Part shown: positions 1 through 6,524 of the stretch, piece after piece
How the letters are laid out: every line of letters starts with the position of its first letter
Position numbering within the stretch: position 1 is the first letter of the stretch
Source of the DNA: Gemmatimonadota bacterium
Lineage (GTDB): Bacteria > Gemmatimonadota > Gemmatimonadetes > Longimicrobiales > Longimicrobiaceae
Direction of reading: 5' to 3'
Assembly (NCBI GenBank): GCA_019240375.1
Contig: JAFAYN010000060.1
Location: 1-13,042 of the forward strand
DNA: 13,042 nt
The notes under the pieces: generated by a model
The model's database searches: none
What the model was told of the DNA's origin: nothing
What the model saw: only the letters and a program-made list of their open reading frames with translations
Made by a program: the position numbers and the translations under genes

Positions 1-15
1 TCCGTACGCCACCAC

Positions 16-630
16 TCAGATCCGGTGGCCCGGTCCTGGCGCCACCTCCGCCGCCCCGGTGAAGTCGCCGAAGGCGGGGAGGATCGCCCCCCGCGCCCCG
101 AAGAAGAAGCACGGCAGCCGCTCCCGCTGCCGCCCGCGCCCCACCAGCCGCACCGCGGGGTGCAGGTGCCCGGCCAGCACGTACCCCGCCTCCGACGCGC
201 CGGGGTGGTGCTCGAAGACGAAGGGGGCCTCCGCCAGCGGCGGGTCCACGCACGCCACCCCCAGCTCCGGCGGGGGATCGCCCGCGTGGCGGTCGTGGTT
301 GCCGCGCACCAGCAGCTGCTCCACGCCCGCGCGGTGGCGCCCCCACTCCGCCAGCGCGTCCAGGGTGGCGGGGGCGCGCCCGCTGCGCGCGTGCAGGAAG
401 TCGCCCAGGTACACCACGCGCCGCGCCCCGGTCCGCTCCAGCGCCGTGTCCAGCCGCGCCAGTCCCTCGGCCGTGGTCCCGCCCGGCACCGGGATCCCCC
501 CGGCGCGGAACGCCGCCGCCTTCCCCCAGTGCGGGTCCGCCACCAGCAGCGTCGCCGCGCGCTCCCAGAACACGGTCCGTTCGGGGAGGAGCCGCAGCCG
601 CTCCCCCCGCACGACGACCTCACCGTCCAC
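16..630 (-). CDS. pdeM: Ligase-associated DNA damage response endonuclease PdeM (metallophosphoesterase)
   Basis: A 204-aa calcineurin-like metallophosphoesterase, close to the usual PdeM length of a little over 200 aa. All metal-binding blocks are visible: D32-x-H34 (ADPHWGK), G76-D77 (YLGDFLHAR), G110-N111-H112-D113-R, the HH pair at 141-142, and G154-H155-L156-H157 near the C-terminus. The tail motif LPAFGDFTG (184-192) is typical of PdeM rather than of general phosphodiesterases. Family members are metal-dependent phosphoesterases/nucleases encoded with a DNA ligase, an exonuclease and an Lhr-type helicase, and are assigned to cytoplasmic DNA repair. The start codon is GTG (630-628), only 12 nt after the aldo/keto reductase stop, so translation in one operon with the upstream genes is likely. 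The ribosome site before it is weak. The helicase two genes upstream supports the assignment. The exact nucleic-acid substrate cannot be read from sequence. Confidence 0.92.
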   Translation of the reverse strand: MDGEVVVRGERLRLLPERTVFWERAATLLVADPHWGKAAAFRAGGIPVPGGTTAEGLARLDTALERTGARRVVYLGDFLHARSGRAPATLDALAEWGRHRAGVEQLLVRGNHDRHAGDPPPELGVACVDPPLAEAPFVFEHHPGASEAGYVLAGHLHPAVRLVGRGRQRERLPCFFFGARGAILPAFGDFTGAAEVAPGPGHRI

Positions 631-642
631 GCGCGCACCCGG

Positions 643-1656
643 TCACGCCGCGCCGCCAGACCGGCGCTCGCTGTCCAGCATCGCCATCTGGGCGGGAGCG
701 TAGCGCTCCCCCGCCGCCGCGCCGCGCGGCACCGCCGCCTCGATGCGCGCAAGGTCGTCGGCCGACAGCGACAGCTCCAGCGCGCCCAGCGCCTCGGCCA
801 GCCGGTCGCGCCGCCGCGCCCCCACCAGCGGGACGATCTCCTCCCCCTGCGCCAGCACCCAGGCGACGGCGACCTGCGCCACCGTGGCGCCGCGCTCCTC
901 CGCCACGGCGCGGAGCGCTTCCACCAGCGCCAGGTTGCGCTCCAGGTTCGCGCCCTGGAAGCGCGGGGAGTGCGCGCGGAAGTCGCCGGGCGTCGCGCCG
1001 CTCCCGGGCGACCAGTGCCCGCCCAGCAGCCCGCGCGAAAGGACGCCGTACGCGGTGATCCCGATTCCCAGCTCGCGGCAGACGGGAAGGATCTCGTCCT
1101 CGATCCCCCGCGACATCAGCGAGTACTCGATCTGCAGGTCGGCCACGGGGTGTACCGCGTGGGCGCGGCGGATCGTCTCCGCCCCCACCTCCGAGAGCCC
1201 CACGTGGCGGACGTACCCCGCCTGGATCAATTCCGCGATGGCGCCCACGGTGTCCTCGACCGGTACCGCCGGGTCCAGGCGCGCGGGGCGGTACACGTCC
1301 ACGTAGTCCGTGCGGAGCCGCTGGAGCGTGTAGGCCAGCGCCGTCTTCACCGCCTGGGGGCGGGCGTCGTACCCCAGCCAGGCGCCGTCCGGCCCGCGCT
1401 GCGCCCCGAACTTGACGCTGATCACCACCTCGTCGCGGGAGCGCCCCTCCAGCGCCCGGCCGATCAGCATCTCGTTGTGCCCCATCCCGTAGAAGTCGCC
1501 CGTGTCCAGCAGGGTGACGCCCGCGTCCAGCGCGGCGTGGATGGTGGCGATGCTCTCGGCCTCGTCGGCCGGTCCGTACATCCCGGACATTCCCATGCAC
1601 CCCAGGCCGATCGCGGAAACGCGGGGGCCGGTGGCGCCGAGTGGGCGTGTGTTCAT
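643..1656 (-). CDS. Aldo/keto reductase lacking the catalytic histidine
   Basis: A 337-aa (alpha/beta)8-barrel NAD(P)H-dependent oxidoreductase of the COG0667 type. It opens with the family signature RPLGATGPRVSAIGLGCMGM. Of the catalytic tetrad, D51 and Y56 (DTGDFYG) and K82 (ISVKFG) are present. The usual histidine is replaced by alanine at about residue 125 (VYRPARLDP instead of the common LYQLHR-type segment). I recall this PARLDP variant from a recognised subfamily, so it is probably not decay. GYVRHVGLSEV and the later GVLSRGLLGG stretch are standard. The ATG at 1656 is preceded by AGGGAG (1664-1669 on the complement) at good spacing. It begins 34 nt after the helicase stop and ends 12 nt before pdeM, so it is likely co-transcribed with both. 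The substrate is unknown; reduction of a carbonyl compound is the family expectation. A link to DNA repair is suggested only by position. Confidence 0.9.
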   Translation of the reverse strand: MNTRPLGATGPRVSAIGLGCMGMSGMYGPADEAESIATIHAALDAGVTLLDTGDFYGMGHNEMLIGRALEGRSRDEVVISVKFGAQRGPDGAWLGYDARPQAVKTALAYTLQRLRTDYVDVYRPARLDPAVPVEDTVGAIAELIQAGYVRHVGLSEVGAETIRRAHAVHPVADLQIEYSLMSRGIEDEILPVCRELGIGITAYGVLSRGLLGGHWSPGSGATPGDFRAHSPRFQGANLERNLALVEALRAVAEERGATVAQVAVAWVLAQGEEIVPLVGARRRDRLAEALGALELSLSADDLARIEAAVPRGAAAGERYAPAQMAMLDSERRSGGAA

Positions 1657-1690
1657 CGTGATTCTCCCTGTGACGTTCGGGTCTGGTCGT

Positions 1691-4225
1691 TCACCCTGCT
1701 TCCTTTTCCAGCGCCACCTGCATGCGCCGCACCCGGTCGGCCAGCGACTCGGAGCTGACGCTCTCCCGCGCCCGGTCCACCAGGAGCGGAAATGCCAGCG
1801 GCGGGGTGCGCTTCGGCGCGGTAACCACCACGCGCGAGGCGGCCAATCGCTCCAGCGTGCGCCCCAGCCGGCTGCTTTCCAGCTGCCGCTCCAGCACCTC
1901 GCGGTGCGCCTGCGAGACCAGCAGGTTGCCGGGGTCGTAGCGCTGGAACACGTCGAAGAAAAGGCCGCTGGACGCCTGGAGCTGCCGCGCCGTCTTCCCG
2001 GCGTGCGGATACCCGGGAAAGATCAGCCCCGACACGCGGGCGATCTCCCGGAACTGCCGCCGCGCCATCTCGGTGGCGTTGAGCGAGGCGGGAACGTCCT
2101 CCAGCAGCCCCCGCGGGCTCAGCAGCCCGGCCTCCAAGGCCGCGTCCAGCGGGGCGGGGTCGGGCGAGAGCAGCTCGAAGCCGTAGTCGTTGGCCGCCAG
2201 GGTGAAGGAGATCGGCCCCAGCCGGGCGATGCGGTAGGCGAAGAGCGCCGCCAGCCCCTCGTGCACCAGCCGCCCCTCGAAGGGGAAGAAGAAGAGGTGG
2301 TGTCCCTCGCGCGTCTTCACCCGCTCCACCAGCAGCTCGTCCGCCGCGGGGATGCGCGACCAGCGCGCCTGGATCTCCAGGACGGGACGCACCGCCTCCA
2401 TCTCCGCCCCGCGGAACACGCCGCGGCTCGCCTCCTCCAGCCGCCGGCGCAGCGCCGCGGCCAGCTCGCCGGAGAGGGGGAGGCGACTCCCCATCCACCG
2501 GGGGATCGCGCCCTTGCCGGAGGGCGCCCGGCGCACCCACGCCTTCATGTCGCGCACCCGCACGAACTCCAGCGGCTTCCCCGAGAAGATGAAGCGGTCG
2601 CCGGGCTTGAGCCGGGCGATGAACGACTCCTCCACGCTCCCCAGCCGCGGCCCGCGCAGGTACTGCACGGTGATGTGCGCGTCGGCGACGATGGTCCCCA
2701 CCGCCATCCGGTGCCGCCGCGCCACCTGCCGGTCCTCCACCACGTACACCCCGTCGCGCTCGACGACCCGCGAGTACTCGGGGTACGCCTGCAGCGCCTC
2801 GCCGCCGCGGGTGACGAAGTCCAGCACCCACCGCCACTCGTCGTCGCGCAGCTCGGCGTAGGCGCGGGTGGTGCGCACCTCGGCCAGCAGCTCGGCCGGG
2901 CGGAAGCCTCCTCCCAGCGCCACCGTGACCACGTGCTGCACCAGCACGTCCAGCGGGCGCTCCACCGGGAGGCGCGACTCCACCGCCCCCGCCTCGATCC
3001 CGTCGCGCGCCGCGGCCACCTCGATCAATTCCAGCACCTGGGTGGGGACGCAGGTGACGCGGCTCGTCGCCCCCGGCCGGTGCCCGCTCCGCCCCGCGCG
3101 CTGCAGCAGCCGCGCGACGCCCTTGGGGCTCCCGATCTGGAGCACCCGGTCCACCGGGGAGAAGTCCACCCCCAGGTCCAGGCTGGAGGTGGCCACCACG
3201 CAGCGCAGCAGGCCGGTGCGCAGCCCCTCCTCCACCCAGTCGCGCGTCTTGCGGTCCAGCGAGCCGTGGTGCAGGGCGATGATCCCGGCCCACTCCGGGC
3301 GCGCGGCCAGCAGCGCCTGGTACCAGATCTCGGTCTGCGAGCGGGTGTTGGTGAAGACGATGGCGCTCTCCCCCTCCTCCACCGCGCCGACCACCTGCGG
3401 GAGCATCTGCGTCCCCAGGTGCCCGGCCCAGGGAAAGCGCTCGATCACCGGCGGGATCAGCGCGTCCACCACCACCCGCTTGGGCTCCACCCCGCGCACG
3501 ATCCGCGACGGCGGCGGCTCCGTCCCCAGCAGCGCGTCGCGCGCCTCGAACAGGTTACCGATGGTGGCGGAAAGCCCCCAGGTGCGCAGCTCCGGGCACC
3601 AGGCGCGCAGCCGGGCCAGCCCCAGCTCGGTCTGCACCCCGCGCTTGCTCCCCATCAGCTCGTGCCACTCGTCCACCACCACCGCGCGCAGGTCGGAAAA
3701 GAGCGCGCTGGCGTCGTCGCGGGACAGGAGGAGGGCCAGGCTCTCGGGGGTGGTGACCAGCGCGGTGGGGAGGCGGGAGCGCTGCCGGGCGCGGACGGCG
3801 TCGGAGGTGTCGCCGGTACGCGTTTCCAGCGTCCAGCCGAGCCCAAGGTCGGCCAGCGGGGCGGAGAGCGCTTCCAGCGTGTCCCCGGCCAGGGCGCGCA
3901 GCGGGGTGATCCAGAGCACGCGCAGCGGCGGCGAGTCGGAGCGCTTGCGGCGGGCGGATGCCTTCGGGGGAGGCGCGGCCGGCCGTGCCGCGGCGGCCGC
4001 TTCCTGCTCGGCGAGCCCTTCCATCAGCGGACCCATCCAGGCGGCCAGCGTCTTCCCCGTCCCCGTGGCGGCGTGGATCAGCCCGCTCTCGCCCGCCCGG
4101 TAGGCGTCCCACACCTCGCGCTGGAAGCCGAAGGGGCGCCACCCGCGCCCGGCGAACCACGCCTCCACGCGGGAGCGGGCGGTGTCGAGCAGGGTCATCG
4201 GCGGCGGCTGGATGCGAAGGCTCAT
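1691..4225 (-). CDS. Ligase-associated DNA damage response DEXH-box helicase (Lhr family)
   Basis: An 844-aa superfamily 2 helicase, the normal size for the short Lhr form linked with PdeM. The motifs run in order: Q-like GFQREVW (33-39), Walker A ATGTGKT (53-59), Ia ITPLRAL (106-112), Ib TTPESL (158-163), II DEWH (185-188), III SATIGN (219-224), IV FTNTRSQTE (291-299), V ATSSLDLGVDF (345-355), VI QRAGRSGHR (375-383). The C-terminal half carries the Lhr core region, including a conserved FEGRLVHEG stretch. The protein is expected to be an ATP-driven 3'-5' DNA translocase acting with nuclease and ligase partners. An Ala/Pro-rich insert (about 74-99) between motifs I and Ia looks like a linker. 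The start at 4225 has no clear Shine-Dalgarno. A second in-frame ATG nine codons later (4198) is possible but also lacks one. A strong hairpin lies between the upstream lipase and this start, so the helicase probably has its own promoter. I did not identify that promoter. Confidence 0.95.
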   Translation of the reverse strand: MSLRIQPPPMTLLDTARSRVEAWFAGRGWRPFGFQREVWDAYRAGESGLIHAATGTGKTLAAWMGPLMEGLAEQEAAAAARPAAPPPKASARRKRSDSPPLRVLWITPLRALAGDTLEALSAPLADLGLGWTLETRTGDTSDAVRARQRSRLPTALVTTPESLALLLSRDDASALFSDLRAVVVDEWHELMGSKRGVQTELGLARLRAWCPELRTWGLSATIGNLFEARDALLGTEPPPSRIVRGVEPKRVVVDALIPPVIERFPWAGHLGTQMLPQVVGAVEEGESAIVFTNTRSQTEIWYQALLAARPEWAGIIALHHGSLDRKTRDWVEEGLRTGLLRCVVATSSLDLGVDFSPVDRVLQIGSPKGVARLLQRAGRSGHRPGATSRVTCVPTQVLELIEVAAARDGIEAGAVESRLPVERPLDVLVQHVVTVALGGGFRPAELLAEVRTTRAYAELRDDEWRWVLDFVTRGGEALQAYPEYSRVVERDGVYVVEDRQVARRHRMAVGTIVADAHITVQYLRGPRLGSVEESFIARLKPGDRFIFSGKPLEFVRVRDMKAWVRRAPSGKGAIPRWMGSRLPLSGELAAALRRRLEEASRGVFRGAEMEAVRPVLEIQARWSRIPAADELLVERVKTREGHHLFFFPFEGRLVHEGLAALFAYRIARLGPISFTLAANDYGFELLSPDPAPLDAALEAGLLSPRGLLEDVPASLNATEMARRQFREIARVSGLIFPGYPHAGKTARQLQASSGLFFDVFQRYDPGNLLVSQAHREVLERQLESSRLGRTLERLAASRVVVTAPKRTPPLAFPLLVDRARESVSSESLADRVRRMQVALEKEAG

Positions 4226-4269
4226 GCCCGCCGCTCATGGCAGGATCGGTTCCAGCGCACCGGAAACGG

Positions 4270-4306
4270 CGAGAGCCGCGACCCTCCGGGAGGATCGCGG
4301 CTCTCG
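4270..4306 (-). terminator. Strong hairpin between lipase and helicase genes
   Basis: A perfect 12-bp inverted repeat (4270-4281 and 4295-4306, arms CGAGAGCCGCGA/TCGCGGCTCTCG) encloses a 13-nt GC-rich loop that can pair further. It starts about 20 nt after the lipase stop when read on the minus strand, and is followed there by GCCGTTTCC. The short T run makes it a plausible factor-independent terminator for the lipase. On the plus strand it is followed by GATTTCC, so it could work in both directions, although no plus-strand gene is known here. Confidence 0.7.
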
Positions 4307-4327
4307 ATTTCCTGTCGGCTCCCCCGG

Positions 4328-5398
4328 TCAGGGCACTTCGGGTGCGGCGGCCGCTTCCTGGATGATCGCCGGGGTGGTGGACGGCTCCGCGAGCGACGAG
4401 GGGCAGGTGAAGACCGGAGCACCGAGCTGCTGCAGGTACATGGCCACGCTGTGCTGCCCCCCGGCCTGCTCCAGCCACTCGACCAGCGGGTCGTCGCTGG
4501 TGACCAGGGAAAGCTCCCCGGACTGGTTCAGCGGGACGCTCCCGACGGCGGCGTTGGTCTGTGTGTACCAGGACGAGTAGTACAGCTCCGAGGCGTCCAC
4601 CGTCGCCGCGAGAGCGTAGATGGCGTCCCACAGCGAGGCGGTGACGGAGTAGCCGTCGATGTCGTACGTGGCGGTGATCTGGCTCGCCTGCAGCGGAGCG
4701 GGATACAGGTTCGCCATGTCGGTGATGGAGGCCGACGCCATGGGGACGATGTCCAGCTCGTTGTAGAACCGCCAGGCGTTCGCCCCGAACATGGCGTCGT
4801 ACGCCTGGGCGAAGGCCTGGTTGCCCACCGCCGGCGCAGCGAAGGTCATCACCACGAGCCCGGGCACCGTCTTCCCGGCCGTGGTGATCTGGTACTGGAG
4901 CCAGGGCGCGAAGACCGTGGCGAGGCCGCCGCCCAGGCTGTGCCCGGTCACGGCGATCGGGATCTCGTTCGCCACCGCGTTGTCCATCAGGAAGTCGAGC
5001 AGCCGCACCTGCTTGCCCCCCACCGTGCTGACCAGGCTGGTCAGGTCCGACAGTCCATCGGCCGCGCCCCGGGAGGTCTGGGCGCCGTTGGCGTCGTCCG
5101 TGTACGTCCACGGCGACTGGTACAGGACGTTGAAATCCTGCTCGAACCAGTCCTGGAACGACTCCCACGAAAAGCTCAGGACCGAGCCGCGGATCGCGAC
5201 GACGTACTGCTGGCCGCTGTAGGCGACGTAGGCGAAGTTGCCGTTGACCTCCTGGTCCGGAATCCACGCAGGCTTCCACATGGGGGCGTTCTGCTGGAGA
5301 GCGGTCGGGATGTCGCTGCAGTAGGCGATGGCGGCGAGCGTCATCGCGTACGCTTCCCCGCTGTCGCCGTCCTCCGTCCTTCCGATCACCTGGGCCAT
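4328..5398 (-). CDS. Class 3 lipase (alpha/beta hydrolase), no signal peptide
   Basis: A 356-aa protein from the chosen start, of the lipase class 3 family (Pfam PF01764). The nucleophile elbow GHSLGGG gives S154. The aspartate in NELDIVP (D216) and the histidine in GGQHSVAMYL (H316) complete a textbook triad. AIRGS (R70-G71) is the family's oxyanion region. It is expected to hydrolyse ester bonds of glycerides or related lipids. There is no N-terminal signal peptide or membrane segment, so it is either intracellular or exported by a leaderless route. The C-terminal roughly 30 residues are Pro/Ala/Ser-rich and look like a disordered tail. An in-frame ATG at 5434 would add 12 residues but has no ribosome site, whereas the ATG at 5398 has AGGAG six bases upstream. 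A candidate promoter just upstream would also start transcription near 5434. The gene stands alone, bounded by hairpins. Its physiological substrate is unknown. Confidence 0.88.
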   Translation of the reverse strand: MAQVIGRTEDGDSGEAYAMTLAAIAYCSDIPTALQQNAPMWKPAWIPDQEVNGNFAYVAYSGQQYVVAIRGSVLSFSWESFQDWFEQDFNVLYQSPWTYTDDANGAQTSRGAADGLSDLTSLVSTVGGKQVRLLDFLMDNAVANEIPIAVTGHSLGGGLATVFAPWLQYQITTAGKTVPGLVVMTFAAPAVGNQAFAQAYDAMFGANAWRFYNELDIVPMASASITDMANLYPAPLQASQITATYDIDGYSVTASLWDAIYALAATVDASELYYSSWYTQTNAAVGSVPLNQSGELSLVTSDDPLVEWLEQAGGQHSVAMYLQQLGAPVFTCPSSLAEPSTTPAIIQEAAAAPEVP

Positions 5399-5404
5399 TC
5401 GGAT

Positions 5405-5409
5405 CTCCT
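5405..5409 (-). promoter_or_regulatory. Ribosome binding site deciding the lipase start
   Basis: AGGAG on the minus strand, 6 nt before the ATG at 5398. The competing upstream ATG at 5434 has no purine-rich element in front of it, so this site favours the shorter protein. Confidence 0.7.
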
Positions 5410-5440
5410 GGATTATCTTGGGAATTCCCTCCATTAGTGG

Positions 5441-5468
5441 AAAATATGTCGGGATCTATTCCCGGCAA
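5441..5468 (-). promoter_or_regulatory. Candidate promoter for the lipase gene
   Basis: Read on the minus strand, TTGCCG (complement of 5463-5468), 16 nt, then TATTTT (complement of 5441-5446) resembles a -35/-10 pair in an AT-richer patch. Transcription would begin near 5434, giving a leader of about 35 nt before the preferred start. Two small GGGA/TCCC inverted repeats (5420-5429 and 5451-5463) flank the -10. This is an inference from similarity to sigma-70 promoters, and the sigma preference of this organism is not known to me. Confidence 0.35.
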
Positions 5469-5504
5469 GGAACTTCTCTTCCCACGGGCCGCACGGGGTC
5501 ACGG

Positions 5505-5521
5505 CTCCCACGAAGTGGGAG
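5505..5521 (-). terminator. Small hairpin downstream of the oxidoreductase operon
   Basis: A perfect 7-bp stem (CTCCCAC/GTGGGAG) with a 3-nt loop lies 76 nt past the stop of the fused antitoxin-like ORF and before the lipase promoter. It has no T run after it on either strand. It may end the 7483-5598 transcript or merely protect its 3' end. Confidence 0.3.
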
Positions 5522-5597
5522 TGGCCGGCTGGATGAACTCGATCGCTTTCTGGAAGAACAGCTCGTGCTCTTCCAAGTCAGGAGGTAGCCGGGGGTT

Positions 5598-6011
5598 TTA
5601 CGAAGTGATCACTTCTTCGCGGACGTGATGGAGCCGGATGACGGCTGGCCCGTGACCGTCCTCGAAGTGGCAGCGCACCGCGTCCCGCAGGGACTCGCGC
5701 AGATCGGGCAGAGTGTCCGCCTCAGTGTATATGGAAGCCCCGAGCGCCCGGGCGGTATAACCGCCTTCCGGTGCGTCCATGACCTCGAAGACAATCTCGT
5801 TCATCGGTCCTTGATTGATGCGTTCTGGCACTGCTCGATCGTGCTCGTCCGCGAACTTCTCGAAGGATCCGAGATCTTCGAACATCCCGGCTTCGGCCTC
5901 CCGGAGTGCCCGCTCCATAGAGACGCGTAGCGCTGGACTCTCCCAAAGCCACGCCTCGTAGGCCCAGGCACTCGCGATCTCGTCCTCTTCTTCGGCTGTG
6001 GGTTCCTGCAT
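5598..6011 (-). CDS. Small acidic protein: antitoxin-like N-terminal helix region fused to HicB-like domain
   Basis: A 137-aa ORF with two recognisable halves. Residues 1-69 are acidic and helical, and contain SMERALREAEAGMFEDLGSF, resembling the C-terminal segment of small antitoxins. Residues 70-137 (MNEIVFEV...EGGYTARALG...DTLPDLRESLRDAVRCHF...VIRLHHVREEVI) match a HicB-like antitoxin family. From memory, that family is often mislabelled as a 2-oxoisovalerate dehydrogenase subunit. The ATG at 6011 has GAGG about 8 nt upstream, and begins 18 nt after the SRPBCC stop, so it is probably the last gene of that operon. Residue 70 is itself a methionine (5804) with AAGGA only 3 nt upstream, so the HicB-like half may also be made alone. 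No HicA-type toxin is encoded in the 199 nt downstream. GC is lower than in the neighbours (251 of 400 bases over 5601-6000). Function is uncertain; regulation of a distant toxin or of the operon is possible. Confidence 0.72.
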   Translation of the reverse strand: MQEPTAEEEDEIASAWAYEAWLWESPALRVSMERALREAEAGMFEDLGSFEKFADEHDRAVPERINQGPMNEIVFEVMDAPEGGYTARALGASIYTEADTLPDLRESLRDAVRCHFEDGHGPAVIRLHHVREEVITS

Positions 6012-6029
6012 CGGAATTTCCTCAATTCG

Positions 6030-6524
6030 TCAAACGTCGATGGCTTTCAATTTCCGCTCCTGCTGCTCCAGCACCATCGGCCACGCCTGCCCGTGCCCGT
6101 CGCGCGACTCCTCGTCCGGGAACCCCGCGTGCGTGAGCCGCAGGCGCGTCCCGCTCCCGTGCGGCGCCAGCTCCACCGTGACCACCGTTTCCGCTCCCTT
6201 CGTCCCCCGCGTGACCCAGGTCAGCTCCACGAGCTGGTTGCGCTCCAGCCGGAGGAACCGCCCGTAGTGGGGATGGCGCTGCGCCGGACCGTCCGGCTCC
6301 GGCTGGTGGACCACCTCGAAGAAGAACGGCGCGTCCACCTCCGGCCGCATCAGCACCGACCCTGGCGCCGCGAACCAGCGGTCGAACCGCTCGGTCCAGG
6401 CCAGGAAGAGCTCCCCGGGCGGCAGCTCCATCACCCGCTCCACCGTCAGGCGGAGCGGGCGCGACGACAGGTCGGGCGGACAGATGGCGGCGCCGTGTGC
6501 CTGGAGGGGTCGCAGATCGCTCAT
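6030..6524 (-). CDS. SRPBCC family protein (AHSA1/CalC-like)
   Basis: A 164-aa soluble protein of the START/SRPBCC fold, in the group related to activator of Hsp90 ATPase homologue 1. After an unconserved N-terminus of about 27 residues comes the diagnostic start of the fold ([27 protein letters not shown]). Then follow the strand FFFEVV, the [15 protein letters not shown] pair, TVVTVEL and [22 protein letters not shown], which leads into the long C-terminal helix ending [12 protein letters not shown]. The fold forms a hydrophobic ligand cavity; ligands vary too much to name one. Its ATG overlaps the stop of the upstream oxidoreductase in an ATGA (6521-6524), so the two are translationally coupled and probably serve one task. 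It could be a lipid or small-molecule binding partner, or a cyclase-like enzyme. Confidence 0.88.
   Translation of the reverse strand: MSDLRPLQAHGAAICPPDLSSRPLRLTVERVMELPPGELFLAWTERFDRWFAAPGSVLMRPEVDAPFFFEVVHQPEPDGPAQRHPHYGRFLRLERNQLVELTWVTRGTKGAETVVTVELAPHGSGTRLRLTHAGFPDEESRDGHGQAWPMVLEQQERKLKAIDV

Noticed and set aside
25..1758. A plus-strand open frame of 577 codons opposite pdeM and the aldo/keto reductase.
   Set aside because: It has low-complexity Arg/His/Gln composition and lies wholly antisense to two well-supported genes.
3990..4360. A 17-nt direct repeat (GCGGCGGCCGCTTCCTG) at 3990-4006 and 4344-4360.
   Set aside because: Both copies encode a QEAAAA-like alanine run, one in the helicase linker and one in the lipase tail. 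Shared codon use in low-complexity sequence explains it.
1502..5437. A very long plus-strand open frame (1311 codons) opposite the helicase and lipase genes.
   Set aside because: Its translation is rich in Arg, His, Gln and Pro with no domain, while the opposite strand encodes proteins with complete motifs. Long antisense frames are usual in DNA of this GC content.
3555..5468. A minus-strand open frame of 637 codons spanning the lipase-helicase junction.
   Set aside because: It lies in a different frame from both real genes, runs through the terminator hairpin, and has Arg/Gly/Pro-rich composition.
5598..5804. Identification of the HicB-like half as a 2-oxoisovalerate dehydrogenase subunit.
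   Set aside because: That label is attached to similar short proteins, as I recall, but 68 residues with no thiamine-enzyme motif cannot be a dehydrogenase subunit.
5801..6025. A 74-codon minus-strand frame ending in an ATGA overlap with the internal Met70 start at 5804.
   Set aside because: The overlap looks like coupled genes, but the translation is Arg/Ser/Pro-rich. The other frame gives a coherent acidic helical protein with conserved-looking motifs.
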